From Bacteroidota bacterium (lineage in GTDB: Bacteria; Bacteroidota; Ignavibacteria; Ignavibacteriales; Ignavibacteriaceae), in NCBI GenBank assembly GCA_022708025.1, contig JAKIZM010000025.1, positions 1-46,152 of the forward strand: DNA of 46,152 nt, read 5' to 3'. This document shows positions 19,211-28,795 of the stretch, piece by piece (positions within the stretch are counted from its first letter, which is position 1; each line of letters begins with the position of its first letter). Both the position numbers and the translations under genes were made by a program. The notes under the pieces were generated by a model, which saw only the letters and a list, made by a program, of their open reading frames with translations, searched no databases and was not told the origin of the DNA.

Positions 19211-20122
19211 TTACTCGTCGAATCTGGAAAGAGTCATAAATTCTCTAAAGCGATCCTGTATTTGCAGGTTAGATAATTCCTCCAGACCTTTTGTACTGAA
19301 TTTTTCAACGCAGAAAGAAGCCATTGTACTACCATAAATCACAGCACGTTTTAAACTATCAGGTGATAGATCCCGGGTTTTATAAAGATAACCAATAAAT
19401 CCACCTGCAAACGAATCTCCTGCACCAGTAGGATCGAAAATGGTTTCCATTGGATAAGCTGGAGCAGAAAACACAATATCCTCAACAAATAAAAGAGCGC
19501 CGTGTTCACCTTTTTTAATAATTAAGATCTTCGGACCAAGTTCTCTGATCATTCTTGCAGCACGGATTAAATTTGGTTCGTGAGCAAGTAATCTGGCTTC
19601 ACTGTCATTTATTATCAGAACATCAACTCTTTTTAAAAGTTTTAACAAATCATCTTTCTTTCCTTCAATCCAGAAATTCATAGTATCGCAAACAACAAAT
19701 TGCGCATCCTCCATCTGATCCAGAACACGCGATTGCAATACAGGATCAATGTTGCCGAGACATATATATTTAGATTTTCTAAAATTTTCGGGAATAGCAG
19801 GATCAAATTTTTCAAATACATTTAACTCTGTTAAAAGAGTATCACGCATATTTAAATCATAATGATATTTTCCAGTCCACCTGAAAGTTTTACCACCTTC
19901 AATAATTTGCAATCCTTCAGTATCCACATTGTGATCTTCAATAATTTTTATATACTCTTTAGGAAAATCACTGCCAACAACACCAACAAACTCAATTGGC
20001 CCGCCAAAATAACTTGCAGCAAGCGAAATATATGAAGCTGATCCGCCTAAAGCTTCATCAATTTTATCGAAAGGTGTTATAACAGTATCTAATCCGAGTG
20101 AACCGACAACTAATAATCCCAA
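19211..20122 (-). CDS. PfkB-family carbohydrate/nucleoside kinase
   Basis: A 303-residue ribokinase-like kinase. The N-terminal GG motif is ALGGSASYISLAASYFG, and the C-terminal signature DPTGAGDSFAGGFIGYL carries the catalytic Asp and the anion hole. IINDSEARLL and IIKKGEHGALLF are also standard. The substrate cannot be assigned from sequence; sugar, adenosine or a modified ribose are all possible. The start is TTG, supported by AGGAG about 8 bases upstream and by the family's N-terminal pattern LLVVGSLGLDTV. It lies about 200 bases upstream of mtnA on the same strand, which makes a methylthioribose- or nucleoside-related role worth considering. Confidence 0.88.
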   Translation of the reverse strand: MGLLVVGSLGLDTVITPFDKIDEALGGSASYISLAASYFGGPIEFVGVVGSDFPKEYIKIIEDHNVDTEGLQIIEGGKTFRWTGKYHYDLNMRDTLLTELNVFEKFDPAIPENFRKSKYICLGNIDPVLQSRVLDQMEDAQFVVCDTMNFWIEGKKDDLLKLLKRVDVLIINDSEARLLAHEPNLIRAARMIRELGPKILIIKKGEHGALLFVEDIVFSAPAYPMETIFDPTGAGDSFAGGFIGYLYKTRDLSPDSLKRAVIYGSTMASFCVEKFSTKGLEELSNLQIQDRFREFMTLSRFDE

Positions 20123-20238
20123 AATAATCTCCTGTTTAATTTTACTTTTTGTAATTCAGATATTTGTAGAAAATGATATTATTAAGTTTTAAATAAATGA
20201 CATAAGCAAAATAGAAAAATACTTGATTATTGCACAAT

Positions 20239-20700
20239 CTAAAGAGCAATCTCAATGAAGTTAAGGAAAGAATTCCTGTTTAGCAGATAATCAACAATTA
20301 CATCAACCGATTTTCTTTGCCCTTCCCAGGCAAGCAATTTTTTAGCTTCTTCAGGACTAACCCATTTATATTCAGTATGTTCATTACTTATTTGAACGCG
20401 GCTTTCATAATTAACTTTTGCTGCAAAAACCGGGAGCAAACAAATATAATCGTTATCAGGCGAATAATAAGAATTAACAGTTGGAGCAACCCAAAATTTT
20501 TCAGGTGTTAATCCTGTTTCTTCTTTTATTTCCCTTATTGCAGATTGATAGGCAGTTTCGTTTTCTTTAATCTTACCTGAAACCATTTGCCATAGATTCG
20601 GATAATACTGCTCAGGTGATCTTTTAAGCGAAAGAAATTCAAGTTTGCCGTTTTTTTCTCTGAATATATGCGCTTCAATTAAGTTTGAGATTATATTCAT
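20239..20700 (-). CDS. Nudix hydrolase
   Basis: A 153-residue pyrophosphohydrolase. The Nudix box is complete: G-K-I-K-E-N-E followed by AIREIKEETGL (pattern G-x5-E-x7-R-E-x2-E-E-x-G). The surrounding strands (HIFREKNGKLEFLSLKRS, LWQMVSGKIKENE) and the C-terminal NEHTEYKWVSPEEAKKLL resemble the NudB-like group that acts on dihydroneopterin triphosphate or other nucleotides. The substrate is not certain. It stands alone, with about 115 bases to the kinase gene downstream and 140 bases to the large surface protein upstream. Confidence 0.88.
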   Translation of the reverse strand: MNIISNLIEAHIFREKNGKLEFLSLKRSPEQYYPNLWQMVSGKIKENETAYQSAIREIKEETGLTPEKFWVAPTVNSYYSPDNDYICLLPVFAAKVNYESRVQISNEHTEYKWVSPEEAKKLLAWEGQRKSVDVIVDYLLNRNSFLNFIEIAL

Positions 20701-20842
20701 TTTACAATCCTTTTGAAAGTATCCTTTAGATTAGAATTATTCTTCATTTATTATATAACTCTCCGTTTGATTCAAAAACAAATGCGGAATAAACTTAACA
20801 ACAATTTTTTAAATATCTTAAATAGTAAATCATAACAAGAAA

Positions 20843-23800
20843 TTAAAAATATGCTCTTGCTTCTGCACGAGCAGTATGAATAACCCTGCCGCCGCTGCCC
20901 TGAACTCTTCCATCATAACTGATTGTTGTTTGTAAAAAAGATGAAAGGCGATAATCGAAATTGAGTCTCCAGTAATAATTTTTCCCGATCTGATTTCCAT
21001 TTGTCAGTTCATATGGAATAAAATTTTCTGTTGTATTTGATAAAAGTTCATTTCTTTCAATTTCAACTCTTAACCTGCCTGTACCAAGAAAAGAATAATT
21101 AAATCTTAACAGTTGTGAATTTAAATCAATTACTGTTGGCTTTAGCGGATGAGTATCTTCACTTCTGCCGGCTTTTATCCTAAAACCAACCTCAATATTT
21201 TTATCAGGGCGGTATGAAAATTCAGAAATTATATTATTGCTGTTAATCTCTCTTATTCTGTTTGAATTAATTGGCGCACTGACATTATCTATCTGATTGA
21301 CAATATCGGTTTGATTTGAAATTTCTTTAACCATTCTGAATTTTATTCTTAAGCTTCGTTCACGATTATAATATCTTTCAAAACCAGAACTGAATTCATT
21401 TAATGCTTTCCTTTGTGTAAATCTTAATCTGAAAGATAATTCCTGATCATTTTCAAAAATAAAAATATCCTGCTGAACGAAATTTGATCCGCGAATAGTT
21501 GTGCTTTCATTCTGGAATGTTGATAATTTTAATAAGTAAATATTAGCATAATTTACATCACGACTGTTCTCCTCTATTTTCCAGAAAGTTTCTGAAGATA
21601 AAGGACTTATCACAGTTCCAATAAAAGTTTTTTTATCAACCAGTTCCGAAAAATTAATTTTCCATCTTGTGCTTGTTTTCAGATCAATAACAGGAAACAA
21701 TTCATCTGTAGGTAAAGTTACCTGTACATAATCACCATCAAATAAAGTTGGTTCAAATTCATTTTCATCAGCAATTCCGTTATTGTTAAGATCTCCGAGA
21801 TAGATAAAGTTACCTGTTCCTTGTTCTACTCTTACAAATACTTTTTGTAAGCGTGCAGATTTTTGTGTAGATACTTCATAATACAAATCACCATTAAGAA
21901 GTCTTTGCCAAAAATTAAATTTTGTTCTTGATCTGATTAGTATTGTTTCATTATCCAGAAATCCTTTTTCCTTAAGTTGTTCCTGATATTTTTTATTTCT
22001 GAAAGTTAGAACAAAATTAGAATTGACTTCACGTATTCCGCTGTAATTTAACTCGAAAGAATAAGTTTTTGACCTGGACTCTTTTATCATTATTCCGTTA
22101 ATTGGCAAATGATCATCACGAAGTGAAAACCTGGTTAAAGCTTTGAATCCTGATATTTCAACTAATTCGATATAAGGAGAATACTCAAAATATTTTAAGC
22201 TTCCGTTTAATAAAGAATCTTTTGTGGTTTGTTTATCCTGTTTATCTTCAGCCAGAAAATCAAATCCGGGTTTAAGAAGCCAGAAAGAATAATATGCATT
22301 TCCTTTATGCCTTAACCAGTCACTTTTCAGTATTGATGTTTTTGAATTAACAAGATCTAAATTGTACTCAACATTAAAGGATTTCATATCAGAAAATCTG
22401 ATTGTATTATTAAAGCGATCAGAAGAAAAATTATCACCTTTTCTTAAAAATCCAGCAGATGAATTTAACGTAATTTCATTTAACGGTTGAAGCAGCAAAC
22501 CTATTTCTCTTAAAGATTCATCTTGTGATTGTGTTTGCGATGATGTATTGTAATTTCTGTTAAACTCAACTTCATCAAATCTATCTAATGATGTAAACTT
22601 GCCCTGAATGAATCTATCTTTATAAGAAAATCCTGCTTTACCGAGATTTAATTCACCAATATTAATTTGTGAAGGAGCAATTTTTAATAAAATATTTCTT
22701 GCATAACCATAATTATCACCATCATCCAATGTAGATAATCTGTTTTTATCCCAAAGGCTTCCTGCATATTCCAGGCTTAATGTAATATTATCAAATGGAC
22801 TAACATCAACTGCAATGTTACCAAGTTGTTTTAATTGCGGAAGCGGTAAAAAGATAATTGGTAAATAGCTCCCCCTACCAATTCCGACAAAATTATAATA
22901 TCCCATACTTTGTCTTGAATAATCTCCGTTGCCATCACCAACAGAACTAAAGCTAACATTATATAGTGATAATGAATCACCCGGATTATAAACATAATAT
23001 GAAAACTGATTACCATTAATCAGCGTATCAATCTTAGTATAAATTCCTTTTATTTGTCCAAGTGAATCCGGCTCTGCAAGCTTAACACCCGATTTAACTG
23101 CTTTATTTCTATCATCACCGGCAAGTGATATAATATTTTTATCATCATCACTTAATGATATATCAATCGGAGAATCCTGATCATCGCCCTCACGTAAATA
23201 CTGAACTTTAAGATTTACTTTTTCCTGAAACAGCTTAACAGAAGTTCCCGCACCAAAAAAGCTTCTGGCAAATTGTCTATCAGTGTATTCAAAATCCACA
23301 CTTATTCTGCTGGCTAATGTAATTAATTTATTTGGAGTAAAAGTAATTGTAGCATTTGAATATTCGATAGTATAATCATTATTTTCACCACGTTTCATTT
23401 CAACACCATCAAGAAAAACTTTTTCAGTCCCGGCAATAATTATTATATCTCTTTCATTATTTAGTCCGCTTAATCTATACGGTCCCTGCACTCCATCTGA
23501 ACCATTAAAATTATTAGTATTAAATTTTCCCCTTGAGTTAGCAATTGAAACAAAACCGGAAACATCTCCATAATTAAAATCTCCCATTAATCCCTGAAGT
23601 TTTCTATCAATAACACCAAACTCACCGAATCTCTGACTGAGTTGGTAATCACCGAATGTTCCGGTAACATTTTTATGCCGCATCTGAATAAACACTTTAT
23701 CAAGTTCTTCCAATCTTTCGGTGTTTCCTTCAGGCTGAATTGGTGTGTTTTCATCTGTAAGCGCAGCAACAATTTCAATTTCATCAGATATTTTTCCGGA

Positions 23801-24319
23801 AAGTTGTAAACGCAATCCGCTGGTTAGTGAAAAATCTTTGGTTGTACCAACTGTAAATCCTCTAACGATTGTTCCGCTTTTATGCATATCAGAACCAAAT
23901 ATTGCATCCGGTGAAAAACCACCGGAAACTGATGAAAGAACTTTAACAGTATCACCTGTTTTTTCATCATATTTAAAAACCAGACTCTTTTTAAAATACT
24001 CTTTTCTCAATGAAAGTTTAATGGATTTGTATTTTACTATCAAAGTATCAAAAATAGAATATGGCAACGAAGGTGAAAGCTGGAAATATCCTTGCGAGTA
24101 AAAAATCTGATAATCTTCTGCAGTTAATTGTTTCCCTTGCAGGTATATCTGTTCTGAGTTTGGAATTATATTAACCTGCGAAATCGGATAATAATTATTA
24201 AAATTTATTGTAATTGTATCAGAAACAATAATTGATGAATAATCAGTTTGTGCTTCAGAATAATCCAAAAACAAACTAATAAGCAATAGAATAAGATTTA
24301 AATATTTTACTGATTTCAA
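20843..24319 (-). CDS. Very large surface/outer-membrane beta-strand protein, unknown function
   Basis: A 1158-residue protein with a Sec signal peptide (about 1-22, ending DYSEA). After it comes a beta-rich region. An early conserved-looking block (about 150-230) reads like the plug or strand start of an outer-membrane protein: GTIVRGFTVGTTKDFSL, GLRLQLSGKISDEIEIVAAL and TFGDYQLSQRFGEFG. The rest alternates short amphipathic strands with polar turns, and the C-terminus ends in an aromatic residue (EARAYF), typical of barrel proteins. An EF-hand-like loop, D-L-N-N-N-G-I-A-D-E-N-E, sits at residues 843-854. I do not recognise a named family. It could be a barrel with a secretion or surface-assembly role. 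It is transcribed alone, divergent from the sensor gene. Confidence 0.8.
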   Translation of the reverse strand: MKSVKYLNLILLLISLFLDYSEAQTDYSSIIVSDTITINFNNYYPISQVNIIPNSEQIYLQGKQLTAEDYQIFYSQGYFQLSPSLPYSIFDTLIVKYKSIKLSLRKEYFKKSLVFKYDEKTGDTVKVLSSVSGGFSPDAIFGSDMHKSGTIVRGFTVGTTKDFSLTSGLRLQLSGKISDEIEIVAALTDENTPIQPEGNTERLEELDKVFIQMRHKNVTGTFGDYQLSQRFGEFGVIDRKLQGLMGDFNYGDVSGFVSIANSRGKFNTNNFNGSDGVQGPYRLSGLNNERDIIIIAGTEKVFLDGVEMKRGENNDYTIEYSNATITFTPNKLITLASRISVDFEYTDRQFARSFFGAGTSVKLFQEKVNLKVQYLREGDDQDSPIDISLSDDDKNIISLAGDDRNKAVKSGVKLAEPDSLGQIKGIYTKIDTLINGNQFSYYVYNPGDSLSLYNVSFSSVGDGNGDYSRQSMGYYNFVGIGRGSYLPIIFLPLPQLKQLGNIAVDVSPFDNITLSLEYAGSLWDKNRLSTLDDGDNYGYARNILLKIAPSQINIGELNLGKAGFSYKDRFIQGKFTSLDRFDEVEFNRNYNTSSQTQSQDESLREIGLLLQPLNEITLNSSAGFLRKGDNFSSDRFNNTIRFSDMKSFNVEYNLDLVNSKTSILKSDWLRHKGNAYYSFWLLKPGFDFLAEDKQDKQTTKDSLLNGSLKYFEYSPYIELVEISGFKALTRFSLRDDHLPINGIMIKESRSKTYSFELNYSGIREVNSNFVLTFRNKKYQEQLKEKGFLDNETILIRSRTKFNFWQRLLNGDLYYEVSTQKSARLQKVFVRVEQGTGNFIYLGDLNNNGIADENEFEPTLFDGDYVQVTLPTDELFPVIDLKTSTRWKINFSELVDKKTFIGTVISPLSSETFWKIEENSRDVNYANIYLLKLSTFQNESTTIRGSNFVQQDIFIFENDQELSFRLRFTQRKALNEFSSGFERYYNRERSLRIKFRMVKEISNQTDIVNQIDNVSAPINSNRIREINSNNIISEFSYRPDKNIEVGFRIKAGRSEDTHPLKPTVIDLNSQLLRFNYSFLGTGRLRVEIERNELLSNTTENFIPYELTNGNQIGKNYYWRLNFDYRLSSFLQTTISYDGRVQGSGGRVIHTARAEARAYF

Positions 24320-24735
24320 AAAGAAGTAGATTTTTTTTTGAAAGCTAATTTAAGCTATTGGTTAAATCAATGCTAAATAATTGGCTCATTTTGATTATTG
24401 TTATCCAAAAGAAATACTGCTTTTTATACAAACTCTAAAACACGTTTTCACTACCAAAAACAGTTGTCACAAATTATCAGTATCCAATAAAAATTTAAAA
24501 CTAAAAGGACATTTTAATAGCTCAATACAAATAAATATCTGTTCACAAGAATTTTTTATCATTTCTTATTTGATTGCTTGTGTTATGACAACAATCAATT
24601 TGTTGTAATATATCGAAAACAAAAAAGAATTATTTAGAAAAAATGAAAGGTATTGTTTATTTTTGCAATAAGGTAAAATCTAATTAGTTTAGTATAATTT
24701 TTAAGACAGAATATTCATTAAATTAAAATTTTAAT
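24320..24735. other. Divergent intergenic region without a supported gene
   Basis: A 416-base, very AT-rich space between the large surface protein (-) and the sensor-like gene (+). It must hold both promoters. TATTTTTG at 24658-24665 matches the -7 consensus about 70 bases before the + gene, without a visible -33 partner. A weak ACAACA/TGTTGT inverted repeat lies near 24588-24606. The open frame at 24381-24608 has no ribosome-binding site or coding character. I see nothing else. Confidence 0.5.
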
Positions 24736-27096
24736 ATGCAAAGTTCAAAAATTGATTTTTTCAGTAAGTATAATGAACTGATTCAGGCGGCTTTACGTTC
24801 TGCTGCTGATTTCCCAGGTAAGCTTTGTGATTTTTTAGTAAGAGAATTTGAAGTTGAAGCTGCAGCATTGTTCAAGGTTAAAAGTAACAACAGCTTAGAA
24901 TTGATCGGTAAATCTCTCACCTCAAAAAAAACATTAACTAATGAAGTTCAGATCAATTGTCCTAATTGCGCTAATCTGACAGCAAAACAACAGTTCCAGA
25001 ATTTTACAATTCAATCAAATTGCTCCTTTAACATAACAGATCATTTAATGAACGAAGGCTGTTTACTTTTCAATCTCGGTGACGGTCAAAATGCGTTATT
25101 AAAAATTGCAAAGAAATCTTCTTTTACACAAAGTGATTCTGATAATATTGAATTAATAAGTGAAGGATTAAAAAACCTAATTAAACTCTGGATCGGCAGT
25201 AAAGGTAATTTTAATAATTGTTTAAGCTCAATTATAGCAGGTATAGCACAGGAATTAAGAACTCCAACTAACAGTATAATGGGTTTTGCATCTTTACTTA
25301 ATGAAGAAAATCTTTCTCCATCCCAGACAGAATATGTTGGAACATTAAAAGATAATGCTTTTGAACTTCTTTCTGTAATTAACGATTTAATTGATCTGAG
25401 CAAGCTTGAAAGCGGAATAACTAAAATAAATTTTGCTAATACAAACTTAAAAGATTATTTAACTGAAATTATATCACTGTTTAGTTCCAAAATTGATAAA
25501 TCCAGACTTGAATTTTTATTTGAGATAGATAAAAATATTCCGAAAAGCATAAAAATTGATACTCAAAAACTCAGATATATTCTTTTAAATATTTTAACTA
25601 ACTCCGTAAGATTAACAGAACACGGAAAAATTTCAATTGTTGTATCAGCACCAACGAATAAAAGACTGGTTTTCAGGATAACAGATACAAGCCAGGGATT
25701 AAATGCTAAAAAAACAAGTGAATTCTTTCAGCCTTTTGCGCTCAATGAATTGCATACATCAAAGTTTGGTAATTTAACCGGACTTGGGCTGACACTTACA
25801 AAAAAATATATAGAATTTTTAAATGGTGATATCAGTATTTCTACGGGCATTGGTAAAGGAATAATTTATACTTTCTCTGTTAGCGCAGAAATCAGCAGCA
25901 CAATTGAAAGTCAGCTTTCTACTTTACCAAAACCTATCGGAACGAAAAACAAAGTTCTTGTTGTTGAAGATGATTATGCAACATCAAAACTGCTAAGTAA
26001 TTATCTTACAAAATGGGGTTACGAACCTACAATCGTAAACTCTGCACAGCAGGCAATGAAGATTGTCGAAACTCAGCAGTTTTTAGCTGTAATTATGGAT
26101 ATAATTCTTCCCGATGCAAATGGATTCGAGCTTTTAAAACAATTCAGAGAAAACCCAATTACCAAACATATGCCAATAATTGTTTGTTCGGTGGAAGCTG
26201 AACAGCAAAAAGCATTTATGATGGGCGCTGTTGAATATTTTGTTAAACCAATAAATTATAAATATCTCGTTGAAGTTTTAACAAGCTATAGATTAAAGAA
26301 AGATTCAAATATTCTGGTTGTTGATGATGATATTCCAACATTAAACCTGATTAAAGAAGCTGTTGAACAAGCGGGATTTAATGCAATTGCTGAACATCAA
26401 TCATCAAAAGTTATTGGAATGATTGAAAACTTAAGTCTTGATCTTGCAATTATTGATCTTGATATGCCTGTTGTTAATGGATTTGATCTTATAAAGATGA
26501 TTAAGTCAAACAAAAATTTCTCTAAACTTCCAATTATTATTTATACCGGTAAAGAAACTTATCAGGATGATCTGAAAAAAATAGATGGATTGTTTACTGA
26601 TCTTCTTCATAAGAGCAGCTCTAATATTGAGGATCTTGCAGAAACTGTTAATTCATTAATTAACAGATACGATGAGCCGGCAACTCCTGAAGAAGTTAAA
26701 AAAGTTAAAGATACTGTAAAGATTCTTTTAGTTGAAGATTACAAGCATTCACAAATTATCGTTACAAGATTGTTAAAGAAAAATAACTTTGATTCAATCG
26801 TTGTTGTTGAAAATGGATTGCAGGCTTTTGAGCAGGTTCAGGAACAAAAATATGATTTGATTCTGATGGATATGCAAATGCCTGTTATGAACGGTTTTGA
26901 AGCAACACAAAAAATCAGAGAGTTAGAGGATTACAAAGACACACCCATAATTGCATTAACTGCATTTGCAATGAAAGGTGATCGTGAAAAATGCCTTGAA
27001 GCCGGTGCTACTGATTACATTCCAAAACCAATTGACAGTCAGGAATTTATTGAAAAGGTTAAATATTATACTGAGAATAAAATTCCTAAAAGTTAA
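24736..27096 (+). CDS. Histidine-kinase-like protein with three receiver domains; phospho-acceptor His replaced by Gln
   Basis: A 786-residue cytoplasmic signalling protein with no membrane segment. Order: GAF-like sensor region (about 10-155) with several Cys (NCPNCAN, SNCSF, EGCLLF); dimerisation/H-box region; ATPase domain (about 270-385, N-box LLNILTNSV, G2 box TGLGLTLTKKYI); then receivers centred on Asp455 (VIMDIILPD), Asp574 (AIIDLDMP) and Asp712 (LILMDMQMP), each with its conserved Lys. The H-box reads IAQELRTPTNSI where SHELRTPLN is expected, so the phosphorylated His is Gln172. The G1 box is also altered (DTSQGL). It probably cannot autophosphorylate; it may be a phospho-sink or scaffold fed by another kinase. 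gltX follows 72 bases later. Confidence 0.92.
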   Translation: MQSSKIDFFSKYNELIQAALRSAADFPGKLCDFLVREFEVEAAALFKVKSNNSLELIGKSLTSKKTLTNEVQINCPNCANLTAKQQFQNFTIQSNCSFNITDHLMNEGCLLFNLGDGQNALLKIAKKSSFTQSDSDNIELISEGLKNLIKLWIGSKGNFNNCLSSIIAGIAQELRTPTNSIMGFASLLNEENLSPSQTEYVGTLKDNAFELLSVINDLIDLSKLESGITKINFANTNLKDYLTEIISLFSSKIDKSRLEFLFEIDKNIPKSIKIDTQKLRYILLNILTNSVRLTEHGKISIVVSAPTNKRLVFRITDTSQGLNAKKTSEFFQPFALNELHTSKFGNLTGLGLTLTKKYIEFLNGDISISTGIGKGIIYTFSVSAEISSTIESQLSTLPKPIGTKNKVLVVEDDYATSKLLSNYLTKWGYEPTIVNSAQQAMKIVETQQFLAVIMDIILPDANGFELLKQFRENPITKHMPIIVCSVEAEQQKAFMMGAVEYFVKPINYKYLVEVLTSYRLKKDSNILVVDDDIPTLNLIKEAVEQAGFNAIAEHQSSKVIGMIENLSLDLAIIDLDMPVVNGFDLIKMIKSNKNFSKLPIIIYTGKETYQDDLKKIDGLFTDLLHKSSSNIEDLAETVNSLINRYDEPATPEEVKKVKDTVKILLVEDYKHSQIIVTRLLKKNNFDSIVVVENGLQAFEQVQEQKYDLILMDMQMPVMNGFEATQKIRELEDYKDTPIIALTAFAMKGDREKCLEAGATDYIPKPIDSQEFIEKVKYYTENKIPKS

Positions 27097-27168
27097 GATT
27101 TAATCAATAGTATAATTGTAATGTATCAGTTTTTTTCTCTTCTAATATTTTTAAATAGGAATATTTAA

Positions 27169-28635
27169 ATGATCAACGAAACTCCGCGTGTTCGATTTGC
27201 ACCAAGTCCAACAGGGTATTTACATGTTGGTGGATTAAGAACTGCTTTATATAATTTTCTGTTTGCAAAAAAAAATAACGGAACATTTGTTTTAAGAATA
27301 GAAGATACTGATAGAAACCGTTATGTTGAAGGAGCCGTAGAAAATCTAATTAAAGCTCTTAACTGGGCTGAATTAAACTATGATGAAGGACCTGATGTTG
27401 GAGGAAATTATGGACCTTATCAGCAATCAGAAAGATTGGATATTTATAAAAAATATTCCGAAGAACTGATTGCAAATGGGAAAGCTTATTATTGTTTTTG
27501 CACTCCGGAAAGATTGCAGGCACTAAGAGAAGAACAGGAAAAACAAAAACTCCCGCAAGCTAAATACGATAAACATTGCTTACATCTTACTAAAGAAGAG
27601 ATTGAAAAAAATCTATCCTCTGGAGTCCCGAAAGTTGTAAGACTAAATGTTCAGCCAAATCAAACAATTGAATTTGATGATGTAATCCGTGAACATGTTG
27701 AGTTTGAAAGTAATAATGTTGATGATCAGGTATTAATAAAAAGTGATGGCTATCCGACTTATCATCTTGCAAATGTAGTGGATGATCATTTAATGAAAAT
27801 TACTCATGTAATTCGCGGCGAAGAATGGTTATCTTCTACTCCAAAACACGTATTGCTTTATGATGCGTTCAACTGGGAAAGGCCAATTTTTGCTCATCTG
27901 CCATTATTATTAAATCCGGATCGCTCAAAACTTTCCAAAAGACAAGGAGATGTTGCAGTTGAAGATTATCGTGATAAAGGATTTTTGAAAGAAGCACTTA
28001 TCAACTTTGTAGCTTTACTTGGCTGGAATGCCGGCGATGATAAAGAGTTTTATTATTTAAATGAACTGATTGATAGTTTTTCACTGGAAAGAGTAAATAA
28101 AGCGGGAGCTGTTTTCGATCTTCAGAAATTAAATTGGTTAAATGCCGAACATCTGCGAAAAAAATCAAATAAAGATTTACTTGTAATGTTGAAAGATGAA
28201 CTTCATAAATCCAGATATAAAGATCAAAGTTTTTCGGATGATTACTTGACTCTTATTATAGAAGCGATGAAAGAAAGAGTTTCATTCGTAAAAGAATTTA
28301 TAGATAACTGCACTTACTTTTATGAAACTCCAACTGAGTATGAACAAAAATCAATTGATAAAAACTGGAAATCTGATACTCCTGAACATCTTAAAAAACT
28401 TGTGACTGAATTTTCCAGGCTAAGCAATCCAACAAAAGAGGATTTTGAACACGCACTGACAAAAGTTTCCGAAGAATTAAATATCGGGAAAGGAAAACTC
28501 ATTCATCCATTGCGATTAGCAGTTTCAGGTCAAAGCACAGGACCAGGAATGTTCGATTTACTTTTTATACTTGGTAAAGATGAAGTGATTAAGAGAATTA
28601 ATAAAGCAATTGAAAATATTGCTGTTAAATCTTAG
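27169..28635 (+). CDS. gltX: Glutamyl-tRNA synthetase
   Basis: Charges tRNA-Glu in the cytoplasm. It is a class I synthetase of the bacterial GluRS type: the HIGH motif is APSPTGYLHVGGLRTALYN, then LRIEDTDRNRYVEGA, and the KMSKS loop is SKLSKRQGDVAVED. A zinc-like Cys cluster is only partly present (CFCTPERL with C-x-C near residue 107). The C-terminal anticodon-binding helical domain ends with GKLIHPLRLAVSGQSTGPGMF. The 488-residue length is normal. A separate glnS is close by, so this enzyme need not misacylate tRNA-Gln. Start is ATG, 72 bases after the sensor-like gene. Confidence 0.96.
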   Translation: MINETPRVRFAPSPTGYLHVGGLRTALYNFLFAKKNNGTFVLRIEDTDRNRYVEGAVENLIKALNWAELNYDEGPDVGGNYGPYQQSERLDIYKKYSEELIANGKAYYCFCTPERLQALREEQEKQKLPQAKYDKHCLHLTKEEIEKNLSSGVPKVVRLNVQPNQTIEFDDVIREHVEFESNNVDDQVLIKSDGYPTYHLANVVDDHLMKITHVIRGEEWLSSTPKHVLLYDAFNWERPIFAHLPLLLNPDRSKLSKRQGDVAVEDYRDKGFLKEALINFVALLGWNAGDDKEFYYLNELIDSFSLERVNKAGAVFDLQKLNWLNAEHLRKKSNKDLLVMLKDELHKSRYKDQSFSDDYLTLIIEAMKERVSFVKEFIDNCTYFYETPTEYEQKSIDKNWKSDTPEHLKKLVTEFSRLSNPTKEDFEHALTKVSEELNIGKGKLIHPLRLAVSGQSTGPGMFDLLFILGKDEVIKRINKAIENIAVKS

Positions 28636-28763
28636 GAAAGCAAACTTAAAGTTTCAACTGTCAGAAAAGCGATTGTAATTCCAATTGCAAAACTTAATAA
28701 CGTTCCGATTAAAACATATTTGACAATCATTTTATCATCATTGTTCTTTATTTCACAATTCAT
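28632..28763 (-). CDS. Small single-span membrane protein (43 residues)
   Basis: A short reading frame starting MNCEIKNNDDKMIVKYVLIG and ending AFLTVETLSLLS. One hydrophobic helix (about residues 14-38) follows a polar, charged N-terminus. It lies 32 bases after the glnS stop on the same strand and overlaps the gltX stop by four bases tail to tail. There is no strong ribosome-binding site, and a second ATG at codon 12 is possible. The support is the clean transmembrane pattern and the snug fit between two genes; no family is recognised. Confidence 0.45.
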   Translation of the reverse strand: MNCEIKNNDDKMIVKYVLIGTLLSFAIGITIAFLTVETLSLLS

Positions 28764-28795
28764 TTGACTACATCTTACTGTTTCAGATTTAAGCT

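Noticed and set aside
24381..24608. 75-residue open frame upstream of the sensor-like gene
   Set aside because: Non-ATG start, no ribosome-binding site, unusual composition, and it lies in a promoter-bearing AT-rich gap.
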